The notes: generated from the sequence alone by a model not told the origin. Positions 39,452 through 49,952 are shown, counted from the first letter of the stretch. The stretch: 64,000 nt of DNA from Nonomuraea sp. PA05 (GCF_008086045.1 NZ_VSEY01000049.1:1-64000); one strand, 5' to 3'. Program-made: numbers and translations.

Positions 39452-40246
39452 TCAACGATCGGCCGCGGGGCGGAGTTCCTCCTGGCGCTCACGCATCAGG
39501 AGCTGGTCCAGCTTGGCGTTCACGGCGGCCAGTTCCTCCTTGACCGCGGCGAGCTCGGAGGGGGTCTCGCCCTCCTCGTTCATGGCGTTGACGACGACCG
39601 CGATGAACAAGTTCAGCGCCACGAACGTGGACATGAGGATGTAGACGATGAAGAAGATCCACGCCCACGGCTTCTGCTCCATGACCTCCTGGGCGACGTT
39701 GCCCCAGTCGTCGCCGGTCATGATCTGGAACAGCGTGAACAGTGAGCGGGGCAGCTCGTCGAAGCGTTCCGGCACGATGTCGCCGAAGAGCTTGGTGGCG
39801 ATGACGGCCGCGATGTAGATCATCAGCACCAGCAGGCCGATGATGGAGGCCATGCCGGGCACCGCGGCGAGCAGCGCGCCGACCACGCGGCGCATGCTGG
39901 GCACGGCCGAGACCAGCCGCAGCGCCCGCAGGATGCGCAGGGCGCGCAGCACGGACGTGGGGCCGGACGACGGGACGAGCGCGACGGCGACGATGATGGT
40001 GTCGAACCAGTTCCACGGGTCCTTGAAGAACGCCTTGCGGTAGGCGTAGAGGCGGGCGGCCAGCTCCACCGTGAAGACGGCCAGCGCGACCCGGTCGATG
40101 GCGTGCAGCAGGCCGCCGGCCCGCGCCATCAGGTAGACGCTGGTCTCGCAGCCGATGGTGATCGCGTTGACGACGATGACCAGGATGACCGCCCGCTGCG
40201 CGTGACGGCTCTCCAGGACGGCCCGGACGCGTTCCTGCCCTGACAA
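39452..40246 (-). CDS. Single-domain voltage-gated cation channel (BacNav-like)
   Basis: 264 residues with six membrane helices, the length of bacterial NaChBac-type channels. S4 carries regularly spaced Arg (VLRALRILRALRLVSAVPSMRRVVGAL). S2-S3 has ELAARLYAYRKAFFKDPWNWFDTIIVAVAL. The pore reads LFTLFQIMTGDDWGN, where NaChBac-like Na channels have TLESW. Two adjacent acidic residues are more like Ca-selective engineered filters (TLDDW). S6 is FIVYILMSTFVALNLFIAVVVNAM. A C-terminal coiled coil (ELAAVKEELAAVNAKLDQLLMRERQEEL) would hold the tetramer. It is adjacent to and upstream of Spo0M on the same strand. Confidence 0.9.
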   Translation of the reverse strand: MSGQERVRAVLESRHAQRAVILVIVVNAITIGCETSVYLMARAGGLLHAIDRVALAVFTVELAARLYAYRKAFFKDPWNWFDTIIVAVALVPSSGPTSVLRALRILRALRLVSAVPSMRRVVGALLAAVPGMASIIGLLVLMIYIAAVIATKLFGDIVPERFDELPRSLFTLFQIMTGDDWGNVAQEVMEQKPWAWIFFIVYILMSTFVALNLFIAVVVNAMNEEGETPSELAAVKEELAAVNAKLDQLLMRERQEELRPAADR

Positions 40247-40328
40247 CGTGCTCCCTTCCGATGATCGTTGATCATCGTAGGGACGCGCACGGGCCCGGCT
40301 CCGGTCAAAGGTCAGGCTGAGACGCGGA

Positions 40329-41009
40329 TCACAGGCCGCCGCTGCGCCTGACGCGTTCGACGAACCCGCACACGTGCGCCCGCAGCAACTCCGCGGCCTC
40401 GGCGGCGGAGCCCGCCTGGGCGGCCCGCAGGATCTCGCGGTGCTCTTCGGCCTCGGCCTCCCAGGTGGGGACGCGTTCCCAGGCCGCCGCCGAGATGAGC
40501 GCGGTCTGGTCGCGCAGCGAGTCGAGGGTGCTGACGAGCAGCGGGTTGCCGCAGCCGGCGTACAGGGCGCGGTGGAAGTCGCGGTTGGCCAGGCTGCGGT
40601 CGGCCCGGTCCGAGGCGGAGTCGGCGGCGGTGTCGGCGCGGCGCAGCGCCTCGGCGGCCGGGGCCAGGTCGGCGCCGCGCTCGACGGTGCGGCTGACCGC
40701 CTCGGGCTCCAGCAGCAGGCGCAGGTCGTAGACCCACTCCATCAGCGCGTCGTCCACGGTGCGGACGGTGGCGCCCTTGTACTCGCTCATCGTCACCAGC
40801 CCCGCGCCCGCGAGCGTCTTGAGCGCCTCGCGCACGGGGGTCTTGGAGACGCCGAGCTGCTGGGCGAGCTCGGTCTCGACGAGCTGGCGGCCGGGCGGGA
40901 GCGCGCCGGTCAGGATCGCGTGCTTGATCGCCTCCAGGACGACCGTGCCGCGCGAGGACAGCGACCTGGGCTGCCCGGAGAAGACCGGGGACGCCATGAC
41001 CTCACTCAT
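40329..41009 (-). CDS. GntR-family (FCD) regulator of the sugar-acid operon
   Basis: About 226 residues from the ATG at 41009; ATGs at 41030 and 40997 are alternatives and none has a strong ribosome-binding site. The winged helix includes VVLEAIKHAILTGALPPGRQLVETELAQQLGVSKTPVREALKTLAGAGLVTMSEYKGATVRTV. The FCD domain includes DLRLLLEPEAVSRTV, SLANRDFHRALYAGCGNPLLVSTL and EHREILRAAQAGSAAEAAELLRAHV, with the usual metal-binding Asp/His positions. It diverges from an ACS-type transporter and downstream sugar-acid enzymes. It most likely represses them until its acid is present. Confidence 0.88.
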   Translation of the reverse strand: MSEVMASPVFSGQPRSLSSRGTVVLEAIKHAILTGALPPGRQLVETELAQQLGVSKTPVREALKTLAGAGLVTMSEYKGATVRTVDDALMEWVYDLRLLLEPEAVSRTVERGADLAPAAEALRRADTAADSASDRADRSLANRDFHRALYAGCGNPLLVSTLDSLRDQTALISAAAWERVPTWEAEAEEHREILRAAQAGSAAEAAELLRAHVCGFVERVRRSGGL

Positions 41010-41287
41010 GAGATGAAAGATATCGTACATCGCATCTCGTATATGACCGCTCTTTGGGTTACAGTCGCGTGAATTAGGACTTGAAGAAACCTCACCGACA
41101 GGAGACCCGAAACCCGGCCGTCCGGTGTGGCCCGCGGACACGGACCACACCGGCAAAGACGGCTCCGTTCACTCGGACACCCGGACCGGACGGATCCCCG
41201 CCCGGACGCCGTTGGCGCGGCGACCGGCGGGCTCGCGAGCCGGCGGTCCGCCGTGGCCACTGCACTGACCTGCAGCCTGGAGCTCGA
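41010..41287. promoter_or_regulatory. 278-bp divergent control region of the sugar-acid operon
   Basis: No gene is seen. Near the GntR start an AT-rich tract carries two TACGA boxes (GTATACGAG-like and GTACGATAT-like) about 12 bp apart, a possible GntR site. A TAGGAC box near 41079 could be the -10 for the transporter. The following ~200-base leader contains a hairpin, CCGGTGTGG (41122-41130) with CCACACCGG (41145-41153). The leader length leaves room for RNA-level control. Confidence 0.4.
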
Positions 41288-42619
41288 ATGCAGTCTAACT
41301 CCGCAACACCCGCCCCGGCCGTGCCCGCGACAGCGCGACGCGCACGGTCCCGACTCCGCTGGACGATCATCACGTTGTCGGGCCTCGGCCTGACCATCGC
41401 CTACCTCGACCGCTCCGCCCTCAGCGTCGCCAGCACCTACATGCAGGACGAACTGGGCTTCGACCAGACCACGAAGGGGATCCTGCTCAGCTCGTTCTTC
41501 TGGACGTACGCGATCTTCCAGCTCCCCTCCGGCTGGCTGCTCGACCGCTTCGGCCCCCGCCTCATCTATCCGATCGCCGTCGTGTGGTGGTCGCTGTGGA
41601 CGGCCGCGACGGCCCTGGCCCACGGCGTCGGCACGCTGCTGGTGACCCGGCTCGGCCTCGGCATCGGCGAGGCGCCGGTGCAGCCGGCCAACATCAAGGT
41701 GGTCTCCGCCTGGTTCCCGCGCAGGGAGCGGGCGCTGGCCTCCAGCCTGTTCGACACCGGGCAGCAGGTCGGCGTGGCCCTGTCCGTGCCGGTCGTCACC
41801 GCGCTGATCGCGGCCTTCGGGTGGCGCGCGGCGTTCGTGGTGATCGGCGTGGTCGGCATGGTGTGGGTGATCGGCTGGTGGAAGATCTACCGCTCGCCGC
41901 AGGACCATCCCCGCATCTCGCAGGCCGAGCTCGACTACATCGAGGGCGGCGACGCCGCCGTGCCCGAGACCGGGCCGCGCGTGCGCTGGGTGGAGCTGCT
42001 GCGCTACCCCACCGTCTGGGGCCTGGTGCTCGGCTACATCTGCCGCTCGGCGACCGGCGCGTTCTTCCTCACCTGGTACCCGAGCTACCTGGTCGAGGAC
42101 CGCGGCTTCACGATCCTGGAGCTGGGCGTGTTCGGCTCGATCCCGTCCCTGCTCGCCGTGGGCGCGACCATCGCGGGCGGCGCGTTCTCCGACTGGCTGG
42201 TACGCCGTGGCGTGCCCATCTCCCGCGCCCGCAAGCTGCCCATCATCACCGGCATGCTGCTGGCCTCCACGATCGCGCTGACCACGTTCGTGGACGGGAA
42301 CGTGGCCGTGATGGTGCTGCTGTCGATCAGCAACTGCGCCCACTCCTTCGCCGGCGCCGCCATCCTCAGCCTGCCCGCCGAGGTGGCCCCCGCCCCGTCG
42401 GTGGTCGGGTCGGTCGCGGGCTTCCAGAACTTCGGCTCGCAGATCGGCAACATCATCAGCCCGATCCTCATCGGGTTCTTCCTGACGATGAGCGGCGACT
42501 CCTACACGGGCCCCATGTTGTTCGCCGGGGCGATGGCCATCCTGGGGACGCTGATCTACGGCTTCGTGGTGAAGGTCCGGCCGCTGAACGAGAACTTGCC
42601 CGCAGAGAGCAGAGGTTGA
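41288..42619 (+). CDS. MFS transporter, anion:cation symporter (ACS) type, for a sugar acid
   Basis: 443 residues, ATG at 41288 preceded by GGAG. Twelve membrane segments are predicted. ACS-family signs: the opening RWTIITLSGLGLTIAYLDRSALSVAS (helix 1 with YxDR), GILLSSFFWTYAIFQLPSGWLLDRFGPR, GIGEAPVQPANIKVVSAWFPRRERALASSLFDTGQQVG and FGWRAAFVVIG. Relatives carry hexuronates, glucarate, galactarate or galactonate in symport with protons. The next two genes encode a DHDPS-family lyase and an enolase-superfamily dehydratase, supporting an aldonate, aldarate or uronate. It is first in the operon, four bases before the lyase gene. Confidence 0.9.
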   Translation: MQSNSATPAPAVPATARRARSRLRWTIITLSGLGLTIAYLDRSALSVASTYMQDELGFDQTTKGILLSSFFWTYAIFQLPSGWLLDRFGPRLIYPIAVVWWSLWTAATALAHGVGTLLVTRLGLGIGEAPVQPANIKVVSAWFPRRERALASSLFDTGQQVGVALSVPVVTALIAAFGWRAAFVVIGVVGMVWVIGWWKIYRSPQDHPRISQAELDYIEGGDAAVPETGPRVRWVELLRYPTVWGLVLGYICRSATGAFFLTWYPSYLVEDRGFTILELGVFGSIPSLLAVGATIAGGAFSDWLVRRGVPISRARKLPIITGMLLASTIALTTFVDGNVAVMVLLSISNCAHSFAGAAILSLPAEVAPAPSVVGSVAGFQNFGSQIGNIISPILIGFFLTMSGDSYTGPMLFAGAMAILGTLIYGFVVKVRPLNENLPAESRG

Positions 42620-42622
42620 TCG

Positions 42623-43528
42623 ATGCGTGACCTGACCGAACTGCTGAACGACGTCGCGGCCGTCACCGTGACGCCCTTCGACGCCGGCGGCGCCGTCGAC
42701 CTCGACGCGAACGCCAAGCTGGTGCGCAGGCTGATCGACGCGGGCGTGCGAGTGATCACGCCCAACGGCAACACCGGCGAGTTCTACGCGCTGACCCCGG
42801 ACGAGCGCCGCCAGGTGCTGGAGTCCACCGTGTCGGCGGCCGGCGACGACGCGGCCGTGCTGGCCGGGGTGGGGCTGGACGCGTTCTCGGCGGCCGAGTC
42901 CGCCAGGCAGGCGCGCGACCTCGGCGCCCGCATGGTGATGGTGCACCAGCCGGTGCACCCGTACATCGCGGCCGAGGGGTGGGTGGACTACCACCGGCAG
43001 ATCGCCGAGGCCGTGCCGGACCTGGGGGTCGTGCCGTACCTGCGCAGCCCGCGGATCACCGGTGAGGAGGTGGCGCGGCTGGGCGAGGCCTGCCCGAACG
43101 TGGTCGGCGTCAAGTACGCGGTGCCCGATCCGGTGAGGTTCGCGTCGGTGGCGCGGGATGCCGGGCTTGAGCGGTTCGCCTGGCTGTGCGGGCTGGCGGA
43201 GCCGTACACGCCGGCGTACTGGGCGGTCGGCGCCCGCGGCTTCACCTCCGGGCTGGTCACCGCGGCGCCCGGGCTGACGCTGCGCATGCGCGACGCGCTG
43301 CGGGCCGGCGACCAGGCCGGCGCGATGCGGGTGTGGGAGCTGATCAGGAGGTTCGAGGAGCTGCGCGGCGCCGACTCCTCGGCGGACAACGTGGCGGTGG
43401 TCAAGGAGGCCCTGGCGCAGCTCGGGCTGTGCCGCCGCGACGTGCGCCCGCCGAGCCGGGCGCTGCCGGCCGCCGTACGGGAGGAGGTGGCCGCGATCCT
43501 GGCCACCTGGCAGGAGGAGGCCAAGTGA
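42623..43528 (+). CDS. Dihydrodipicolinate-synthase-family lyase/dehydratase for a keto-deoxy sugar acid
   Basis: 301 residues, a TIM barrel of the DHDPS/NAL class. Key parts: AVTVTPFDAGGAVDLDANAKLVRRLIDAGVRVITPNGNTGEFYALT, Tyr in VVPYLRSP, the Schiff-base Lys in NVVGVKYAVPD, and LCGLAEPYTPAYWAVGARGFTSGL. The family's GTTGE motif is GNTGE here. Family members cleave or dehydrate 2-keto-3-deoxy acids or 5-keto-4-deoxyglucarate; which applies cannot be decided. Placed between an ACS transporter and an enolase-superfamily dehydratase, it would act on the dehydratase product. Its stop overlaps the next start (GTGA). Confidence 0.85.
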   Translation: MRDLTELLNDVAAVTVTPFDAGGAVDLDANAKLVRRLIDAGVRVITPNGNTGEFYALTPDERRQVLESTVSAAGDDAAVLAGVGLDAFSAAESARQARDLGARMVMVHQPVHPYIAAEGWVDYHRQIAEAVPDLGVVPYLRSPRITGEEVARLGEACPNVVGVKYAVPDPVRFASVARDAGLERFAWLCGLAEPYTPAYWAVGARGFTSGLVTAAPGLTLRMRDALRAGDQAGAMRVWELIRRFEELRGADSSADNVAVVKEALAQLGLCRRDVRPPSRALPAAVREEVAAILATWQEEAK

Positions 43529-44661
43529 AGATCACCGCACTGCGGACGTACATGCAGCGGGTGGACGTCCGCCCGCGCCTGCTGGTGAAGGTGGAGACCG
43601 ACGAGGGGGTGTCCGGCTGGGGCGAGGCCTACAACCACGGCCCCGACCACGCGCTGATCCCGGTCCTGGAGTACATGTTCCAGCAGATCGAGGGCGTGGA
43701 CCCGCGGCGGGTGGAGTACGTCGTGCGGCGGCTGCTGCAGGAGGCGCGCTTCCCGCCCGGCGCGATCGGGCTGGCCGCCATCGCGGCCATCGACCAGGCC
43801 TTGTGGGACATCTCGGGCAAGGCGGCGGGGCTGCCGGTCTACATGCTGCTCGGCGGCAACGTCCGCGACCGCGTGCCCGTCTACTGCGGCGTCTACACCG
43901 CGCCCGATCCGGCCGTCTGCCGCGACCTCACCCACGAACTGCACGAACGGTACGGCTTCACCGCCTTCAAGCTCAGCCCCTACCGCCGCGACCTGTACAC
44001 GGGCCGCTGGGGCAACGTGGTCAAGGAGGCGGCTGACTACTTCGCCGAGATCCGCTCGATCCATCCATCGGAGTGGGAGTTCGCCTTCGAGGCGCACGCC
44101 CGCATCTTCGAGCCGCGCCAGGCGATCCAGCTCGGCAACGCGCTGGCCCCGTACGACCCGCTGTGGTTCGAGGAGCCGATCAGGCCCGAGTACATCCCCG
44201 CCTGGGGGCACCTGCGCGGGCAGCTCGACGTGCCGCTGGCCACGGGCGAGTCGCTGTTCCTGCCGCAGGACTTCCTGGCCCTGCTGGCGGCGGGCGGCGC
44301 CGACATCGTCCAGCCGGACGTGTGCGTGGTCGGCGGGCTGGCGCAGATGCGCAGGATCGCCACGATCGCGGAGACCCACTACGCGAGCGTGGCCCCGCAC
44401 AACCCGATGGGCCCGCTGGCGACGGCGGTGAACGTGCACTTCGCCGCCGCGCACCACGGGCTCAAGCTGGTGGAGTACAAGCCGTGCGAGACCACCTGGT
44501 GCCCCGACCCTTACCTGCCGGTGGACGGGTACCTGGAGCTGCGGCCCGACCGTCCCGGCTGGGGGGTGGAGATCGACGAGTCGGTGCTGGGCACCGACGA
44601 CTACGTGCGGTGGGAGCGCGTGCTGCCGATCAGGCCGGACGGCTCGACCGGGTACGTGTGA
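43525..44661 (+). CDS. Enolase-superfamily (mandelate racemase/galactonate dehydratase-like) sugar-acid dehydratase
   Basis: 378 residues from the GTG at 43525, overlapping the lyase stop. The N-terminal capping domain (KITALRTYMQRVDVRPRLLVKVETDEGVSGWGEAYNHG) is followed by the barrel: GLAAIAAIDQALWDISGKAAGLPVYMLLGG, TAFKLSPYRRD, metal ligands Glu in FAFEAHARIF, Glu in LWFEEPIRPE and Glu in LATGESLF, and the base region ASVAPHNPMGPLATAVNVHFAAA with His. This layout resembles galactonate/gluconate dehydratases, which form 2-keto-3-deoxy acids. A D-galactonate or related aldonate substrate is inferred. Last gene of the operon; it converges on the GH39-like lipoprotein gene. Confidence 0.87.
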   Translation: MKITALRTYMQRVDVRPRLLVKVETDEGVSGWGEAYNHGPDHALIPVLEYMFQQIEGVDPRRVEYVVRRLLQEARFPPGAIGLAAIAAIDQALWDISGKAAGLPVYMLLGGNVRDRVPVYCGVYTAPDPAVCRDLTHELHERYGFTAFKLSPYRRDLYTGRWGNVVKEAADYFAEIRSIHPSEWEFAFEAHARIFEPRQAIQLGNALAPYDPLWFEEPIRPEYIPAWGHLRGQLDVPLATGESLFLPQDFLALLAAGGADIVQPDVCVVGGLAQMRRIATIAETHYASVAPHNPMGPLATAVNVHFAAAHHGLKLVEYKPCETTWCPDPYLPVDGYLELRPDRPGWGVEIDESVLGTDDYVRWERVLPIRPDGSTGYV

Positions 44662-44711
44662 CCCTCACCGTGCGAAGCGCTCGCTGAACGCACCCGGTCC
44701 CGCGGGGGCGG

Positions 44712-46085
44712 TCAGCGGGCGCTCCACTTGATCTCGTACCCCTTGAGCGTGTACTCCTTGCCGTCCACCGTCGTGGTCACGTCCTCGTCACTGGTGTTGA
44801 CCAGCAGGAGCTGCTCCGGCTGCGCCAGCACCTTGACCGACGACTCGGACGAGGTCACCTCGTCCACCTGCACCCCGGCGGGGAACCACTTGACGAAGTT
44901 CGTCAGGAGCTGCCCTGTCTTCGTCTCGGCGCCGTCCTCGGGGTCCCACAGGCAGCCACGGCACGCGCCCTCCTTGGCCTGCGGGTTCCAGTAGAGCGCG
45001 GTGGCGGCCCCGCTGGACACGAACGAGATCATGGAGGCGGCCTGCACGGCCAGGCGCTTGGGCTCCGCCCAGTTGGTGCTGCCGTCCTCGGGCTCGTAGT
45101 ACCACTCCGACCACCAGATCGGCATGTCGCCGGTCTTCTCCCGCAGCCACTTGGTGACGTCGGCGAACTTGTTCACCGCGCTGAACTCGTCCGGCAGCAG
45201 CTCGTGCGCGTCGGTGACGGAGGCGCCGTCCACGACGATGAAGTCGGCGCCCTTCTTGTTCTCGTACCAGTAGTTGAAGGCGTCGAGCACGTTCTGGTTG
45301 ACGACCCCCCAGTCGCCGCGCAGTTCGGTGTCGCCGCCCGCGTTGCTGTCGAAGCCGATGTACGGGCCGCCGATCTGGGCGTCCGGCCGCGCCGCCTTCA
45401 CCGCGTCGTAGACCTTGTTGTACATCGCGGTGTAGCCCTTGTAGTCGGCGGGCTTGGCGTGGTCCTTCCAGAAGCCCTTGAACTCGTTCCACACCATGAA
45501 GTACTTGACGTCCTTGTAGCGGGTGGCCACCGCCGCCGCCAGCTTGGCGAAGTCGTCGAAGTGCTCGGGGTAGGGGGCGTCCTCCAGGTGCTCGCCCCAG
45601 GCCGCGTCCTCGGTGGGGCCCTCGGGGCCGCCCTTCATCCAGTCCGGTGCGCAGCAGAGCGTGATGACGGGCGTGGCCTTGGACTGCCGCATGAGGTTCA
45701 TCCGGCTGTCGAGGTCCTCCCAGTAGTACTGCCCCGGGTAGGGCTCGGGGTTGAGCGCGCCGAAGCCCATGATGTGCTGGTTCTGCAACATCGGCGTCCG
45801 GGCGAGGCGGCCTGCCACGACCTGCTCGAACTCCCTGGTGATGTTGTTGGCGCTGACGCCCGTGTGGGTGAGGCCCCAGCGGGGCCAGCCCTCGTCCACC
45901 TTCGGCGGCGCCGCCGCCGGACTCGCCTCCTGCGTCCGCGGCGCGGCGCTGCTCTCCTGCGGCGCCGGCGGCCCCTGCTCGGTGCCGCCCATCGCGCCGC
46001 ATCCGGCCACGATCACGGCCATGGCGGTGACCCCCGTCACCAGGCCGAGTCTGCGCCAGAACGATCCCCCGCTAGTCGTTGCCAC
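44712..46085 (-). CDS. GH39-like glycosidase lipoprotein
   Basis: 457 residues from the GTG at 46085. The signal peptide ends with lipobox VIVAGC, so it is surface-anchored. A Pro/Ala/Ser-rich linker is followed by a TIM barrel: WGLTHTGVSANN, YYWEDLDSRMNLMRQSKATPVITLCCAPDWMKG, YFMVWNEFKGFW with the acid/base Glu, IGGPYIGFDS and MPIWWSEWYYEPEDG with the likely nucleophile Glu. A C-terminal beta sandwich ends TLKGYEIKWSAR. The pattern matches GH39-type xylosidase-like proteins, but not a characterised one. It may trim glycans whose sugar acids feed the neighbouring operon. A TAGGGA box lies about 20 bases upstream. Confidence 0.82.
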   Translation of the reverse strand: MATTSGGSFWRRLGLVTGVTAMAVIVAGCGAMGGTEQGPPAPQESSAAPRTQEASPAAAPPKVDEGWPRWGLTHTGVSANNITREFEQVVAGRLARTPMLQNQHIMGFGALNPEPYPGQYYWEDLDSRMNLMRQSKATPVITLCCAPDWMKGGPEGPTEDAAWGEHLEDAPYPEHFDDFAKLAAAVATRYKDVKYFMVWNEFKGFWKDHAKPADYKGYTAMYNKVYDAVKAARPDAQIGGPYIGFDSNAGGDTELRGDWGVVNQNVLDAFNYWYENKKGADFIVVDGASVTDAHELLPDEFSAVNKFADVTKWLREKTGDMPIWWSEWYYEPEDGSTNWAEPKRLAVQAASMISFVSSGAATALYWNPQAKEGACRGCLWDPEDGAETKTGQLLTNFVKWFPAGVQVDEVTSSESSVKVLAQPEQLLLVNTSDEDVTTTVDGKEYTLKGYEIKWSAR

Positions 46086-46183
46086 CCGGTTCTCACCCGA
46101 TCCCTACTCTGTGCATGCCGCTCGTAGCGTTCCATGCATGGGCTAAGGCGGGCATATCGGGGGACGACTTTCACAGGTAATCG

Positions 46184-47968
<1,785 letters not shown>

Positions 47969-48082
47969 CGATCCACCCCCTTGACACCGATTAGTGCCCC
48001 AGGGCCGCCGGATGGAACGCAGGGGATATCCCTGGGTCGCTCCCGGTGTCGCGGGCGCGGAAAAGGGGTGAACCCTGGAGTC

Positions 48083-48331
48083 ATGGCCGCTGAGGGTGAC
48101 ATTCTCTCGGCCGAGGTGGAAGCGGTGCCCGGCCGGCAACGCCAGGTGGCCACCGCCCTGACGCGCCTCGGTTTCAAGGTGCTCCACATCGGGACGACGA
48201 TCAGCGTGAACGCGCCCAGGGAGGTCTGGGAGCGGGCGTTCGGCCTGCCCCAGGTGGAGGTTCCGGGGGAACTGGGTGACCTCGTGGTCGGCGTGCACTT
48301 CGCGGAGCCGCCGGATCTCCACGCCCTTTGA
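48083..48331 (+). CDS. Free-standing copy of the N-terminal (prodomain-like) region of the next subtilase
   Basis: 82 residues, ATG at 48083 with GGAG close by; a GTG at 48068 is possible. The core TALTRLGFKVLHIGT, then REVWERAFGLPQVEV, lines up with the downstream subtilase's NALQAKGFTVRHIGT and RSLWESTFHTHVEV. The match includes the exact HIGT and the spacing GF-x-V...W-E-x-x-F...VEV. This pattern (GF, then strand, then helix ending in F) resembles activation domains of S53/kumamolisin-type proteases. A detached propeptide could act as a chaperone or inhibitor of the neighbouring peptidase in trans. The 35-bp gap and same strand imply an operon. Confidence 0.75.
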   Translation: MAAEGDILSAEVEAVPGRQRQVATALTRLGFKVLHIGTTISVNAPREVWERAFGLPQVEVPGELGDLVVGVHFAEPPDLHAL

Positions 48332-48366
48332 CGTCCACCTCCGGTCTCATCTCGCAAAGGAGCGAC

Positions 48367-49842
48367 ATGACCACGATGACCGAGCGCCGGGAGGACACCG
48401 TCTACTTCGAGGCGGCCTTGCGGCCGGACACCGGGGCCTCGATGTTCGCCGAATCCTCCGCCTCGCAGAGTGCCGACCTGGACGAGCTCAAGCCGGCGCC
48501 GGGGCTCGCCGTACGCACCGCGAACGCGCTGCAGGCCAAGGGCTTCACCGTCCGCCACATCGGGACCTTCTCCATCAGCGGGGAGGGCCCGCGATCGCTG
48601 TGGGAGAGCACGTTCCACACGCACGTCGAGGTCCGCCAGGCCGAGCTGGAGGGCCGCCCGCCGGACGTGACCGCCACCGCGGGCGCCCAGGTGCCCTACC
48701 TGGCGCACGTCAGCAGCGAGCCGTTCACGATGCCGCAGGACCTGGAGCCGTTCATCGAGCGCGCCTACCCGCAGCCGCCGCCGCGCTTCTTCGCCTCCCC
48801 CATCCCGCCGCGCGTCAGCTACCACCACCTGCGGGTGCCCGACGACATCGCGCTCCTGCTGCGCTCGCACCCCGTGCACGACCGCGGCGTCACCGGCAGG
48901 GGCGTGCTCGTCGCGATGCCGGACACCGGCTTCTACCGGCACCCCTTCTACGACCACCACGGCTACAACTACAACGCCACCCTCGCCCCCGACGCGACCC
49001 GCGTGCAGCACGACGAGCACGGGCACGGCACCGCCGAGGCGGCCAACATCTTCGCCAGCGCCCGCGACGTCGACTTCGTCGGGGTGAAGATGGGCGCCAA
49101 CGCCACGCTCGCGTTCAAGGCGGCCGCCGACCTGTCGCCCGCCGTCATGACCAACAGCTGGGGCTACCATCTGCCCGGCCTGGACACGCTGCCGAACTTC
49201 CTGCGCCCGCTGGAGCTGGCGGTCATCGAGGCGGTGCGCGAACGCGGCATCACCGTCTGCTTCTCCGCGGGCAACGGGCACGTCGCCTTCCCCGGCATGA
49301 TGCCCGACGTGATCTCCGTCGGCGGGGTGTTCGTGGACGAGACGCAGGTCAACGGCGACTTCCGACTGGAGGCCTCCGACTACGCCAGCAGCTTCGACAG
49401 TCTCATCTACGCCGGCCGGCACGTGCCCGACGTGTGCGGCCTGGTCGGCAAGGCGCCCCGGGCGCTGTACATCATGCTGCCCGTCGAGCCGGGCGACGAG
49501 ATCGACTCCAGCCTGGCGGGGCCCGGCTACCCGGCCAAGGACGGCACGGCGCCCGACGACGGGTGGAGCGTCATCAGCGGCACCAGCGCGGCGTCCCCGC
49601 AGGTGGCCGGGGTGTGCGCGCTGCTCATGCAGGCTCAGCCTGGGCTGTCGCCCGACCAGGTCAAGTCCATATTGAAGGCGTCGGCGCGTGACGTGTCCGA
49701 GGGCAAGAGCGCGATGGGGCAGGTGGCCGGCGACGGCTACGACGGGCCGACGGGGGCGGGGCTGGTGAACGCCGAGGCGGCGTTCCGGCTGGCCCGCTCG
49801 GCCCGGCCCCGCGGCCGTCACACGTACCCACCTGGCCGCTGA
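48367..49842 (+). CDS. Cytoplasmic S8 subtilase with prodomain-like N-terminus
   Basis: 491 residues, ATG at 48367 after AAGGAG, with no signal peptide. Residues about 50-95 form the domain shared with the upstream small protein. The catalytic residues are Asp in VLVAMPDTGFYRHPF, His in HDEHGHGTAEAANIFA and Ser in SGTSAASPQVAGVCALL, with CFSAGNGHVAFPG as the oxyanion Asn region. The usual HGTHVA reads HGTAEA, an uncommon change. There is no C-terminal anchor. Intracellular subtilases are rarer than secreted ones and usually need control, which the preceding gene may give. A strong terminator follows. Confidence 0.9.
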   Translation: MTTMTERREDTVYFEAALRPDTGASMFAESSASQSADLDELKPAPGLAVRTANALQAKGFTVRHIGTFSISGEGPRSLWESTFHTHVEVRQAELEGRPPDVTATAGAQVPYLAHVSSEPFTMPQDLEPFIERAYPQPPPRFFASPIPPRVSYHHLRVPDDIALLLRSHPVHDRGVTGRGVLVAMPDTGFYRHPFYDHHGYNYNATLAPDATRVQHDEHGHGTAEAANIFASARDVDFVGVKMGANATLAFKAAADLSPAVMTNSWGYHLPGLDTLPNFLRPLELAVIEAVRERGITVCFSAGNGHVAFPGMMPDVISVGGVFVDETQVNGDFRLEASDYASSFDSLIYAGRHVPDVCGLVGKAPRALYIMLPVEPGDEIDSSLAGPGYPAKDGTAPDDGWSVISGTSAASPQVAGVCALLMQAQPGLSPDQVKSILKASARDVSEGKSAMGQVAGDGYDGPTGAGLVNAEAAFRLARSARPRGRHTYPPGR

Positions 49843-49850
49843 CCCGCCCG

Positions 49851-49886
49851 CGAGGCGGCGGGGCCACACGCGTCCCCGCCGCCTCG
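49851..49886. terminator. Hairpin terminator between subtilase and SGNH gene
   Basis: CGAGGCGGCGGGG (49851-49863) pairs over 13 bp with CCCCGCCGCCTCG (49874-49886) around a 10-base loop. It serves both convergent genes. Confidence 0.85.
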
Positions 49887-49952
49887 CCCCTGAGGCCGGG
49901 CCCGCGCGCGTTCCCGCCGCCTCACCGCACCGGCGTCCTGGTGGATCTTCAC

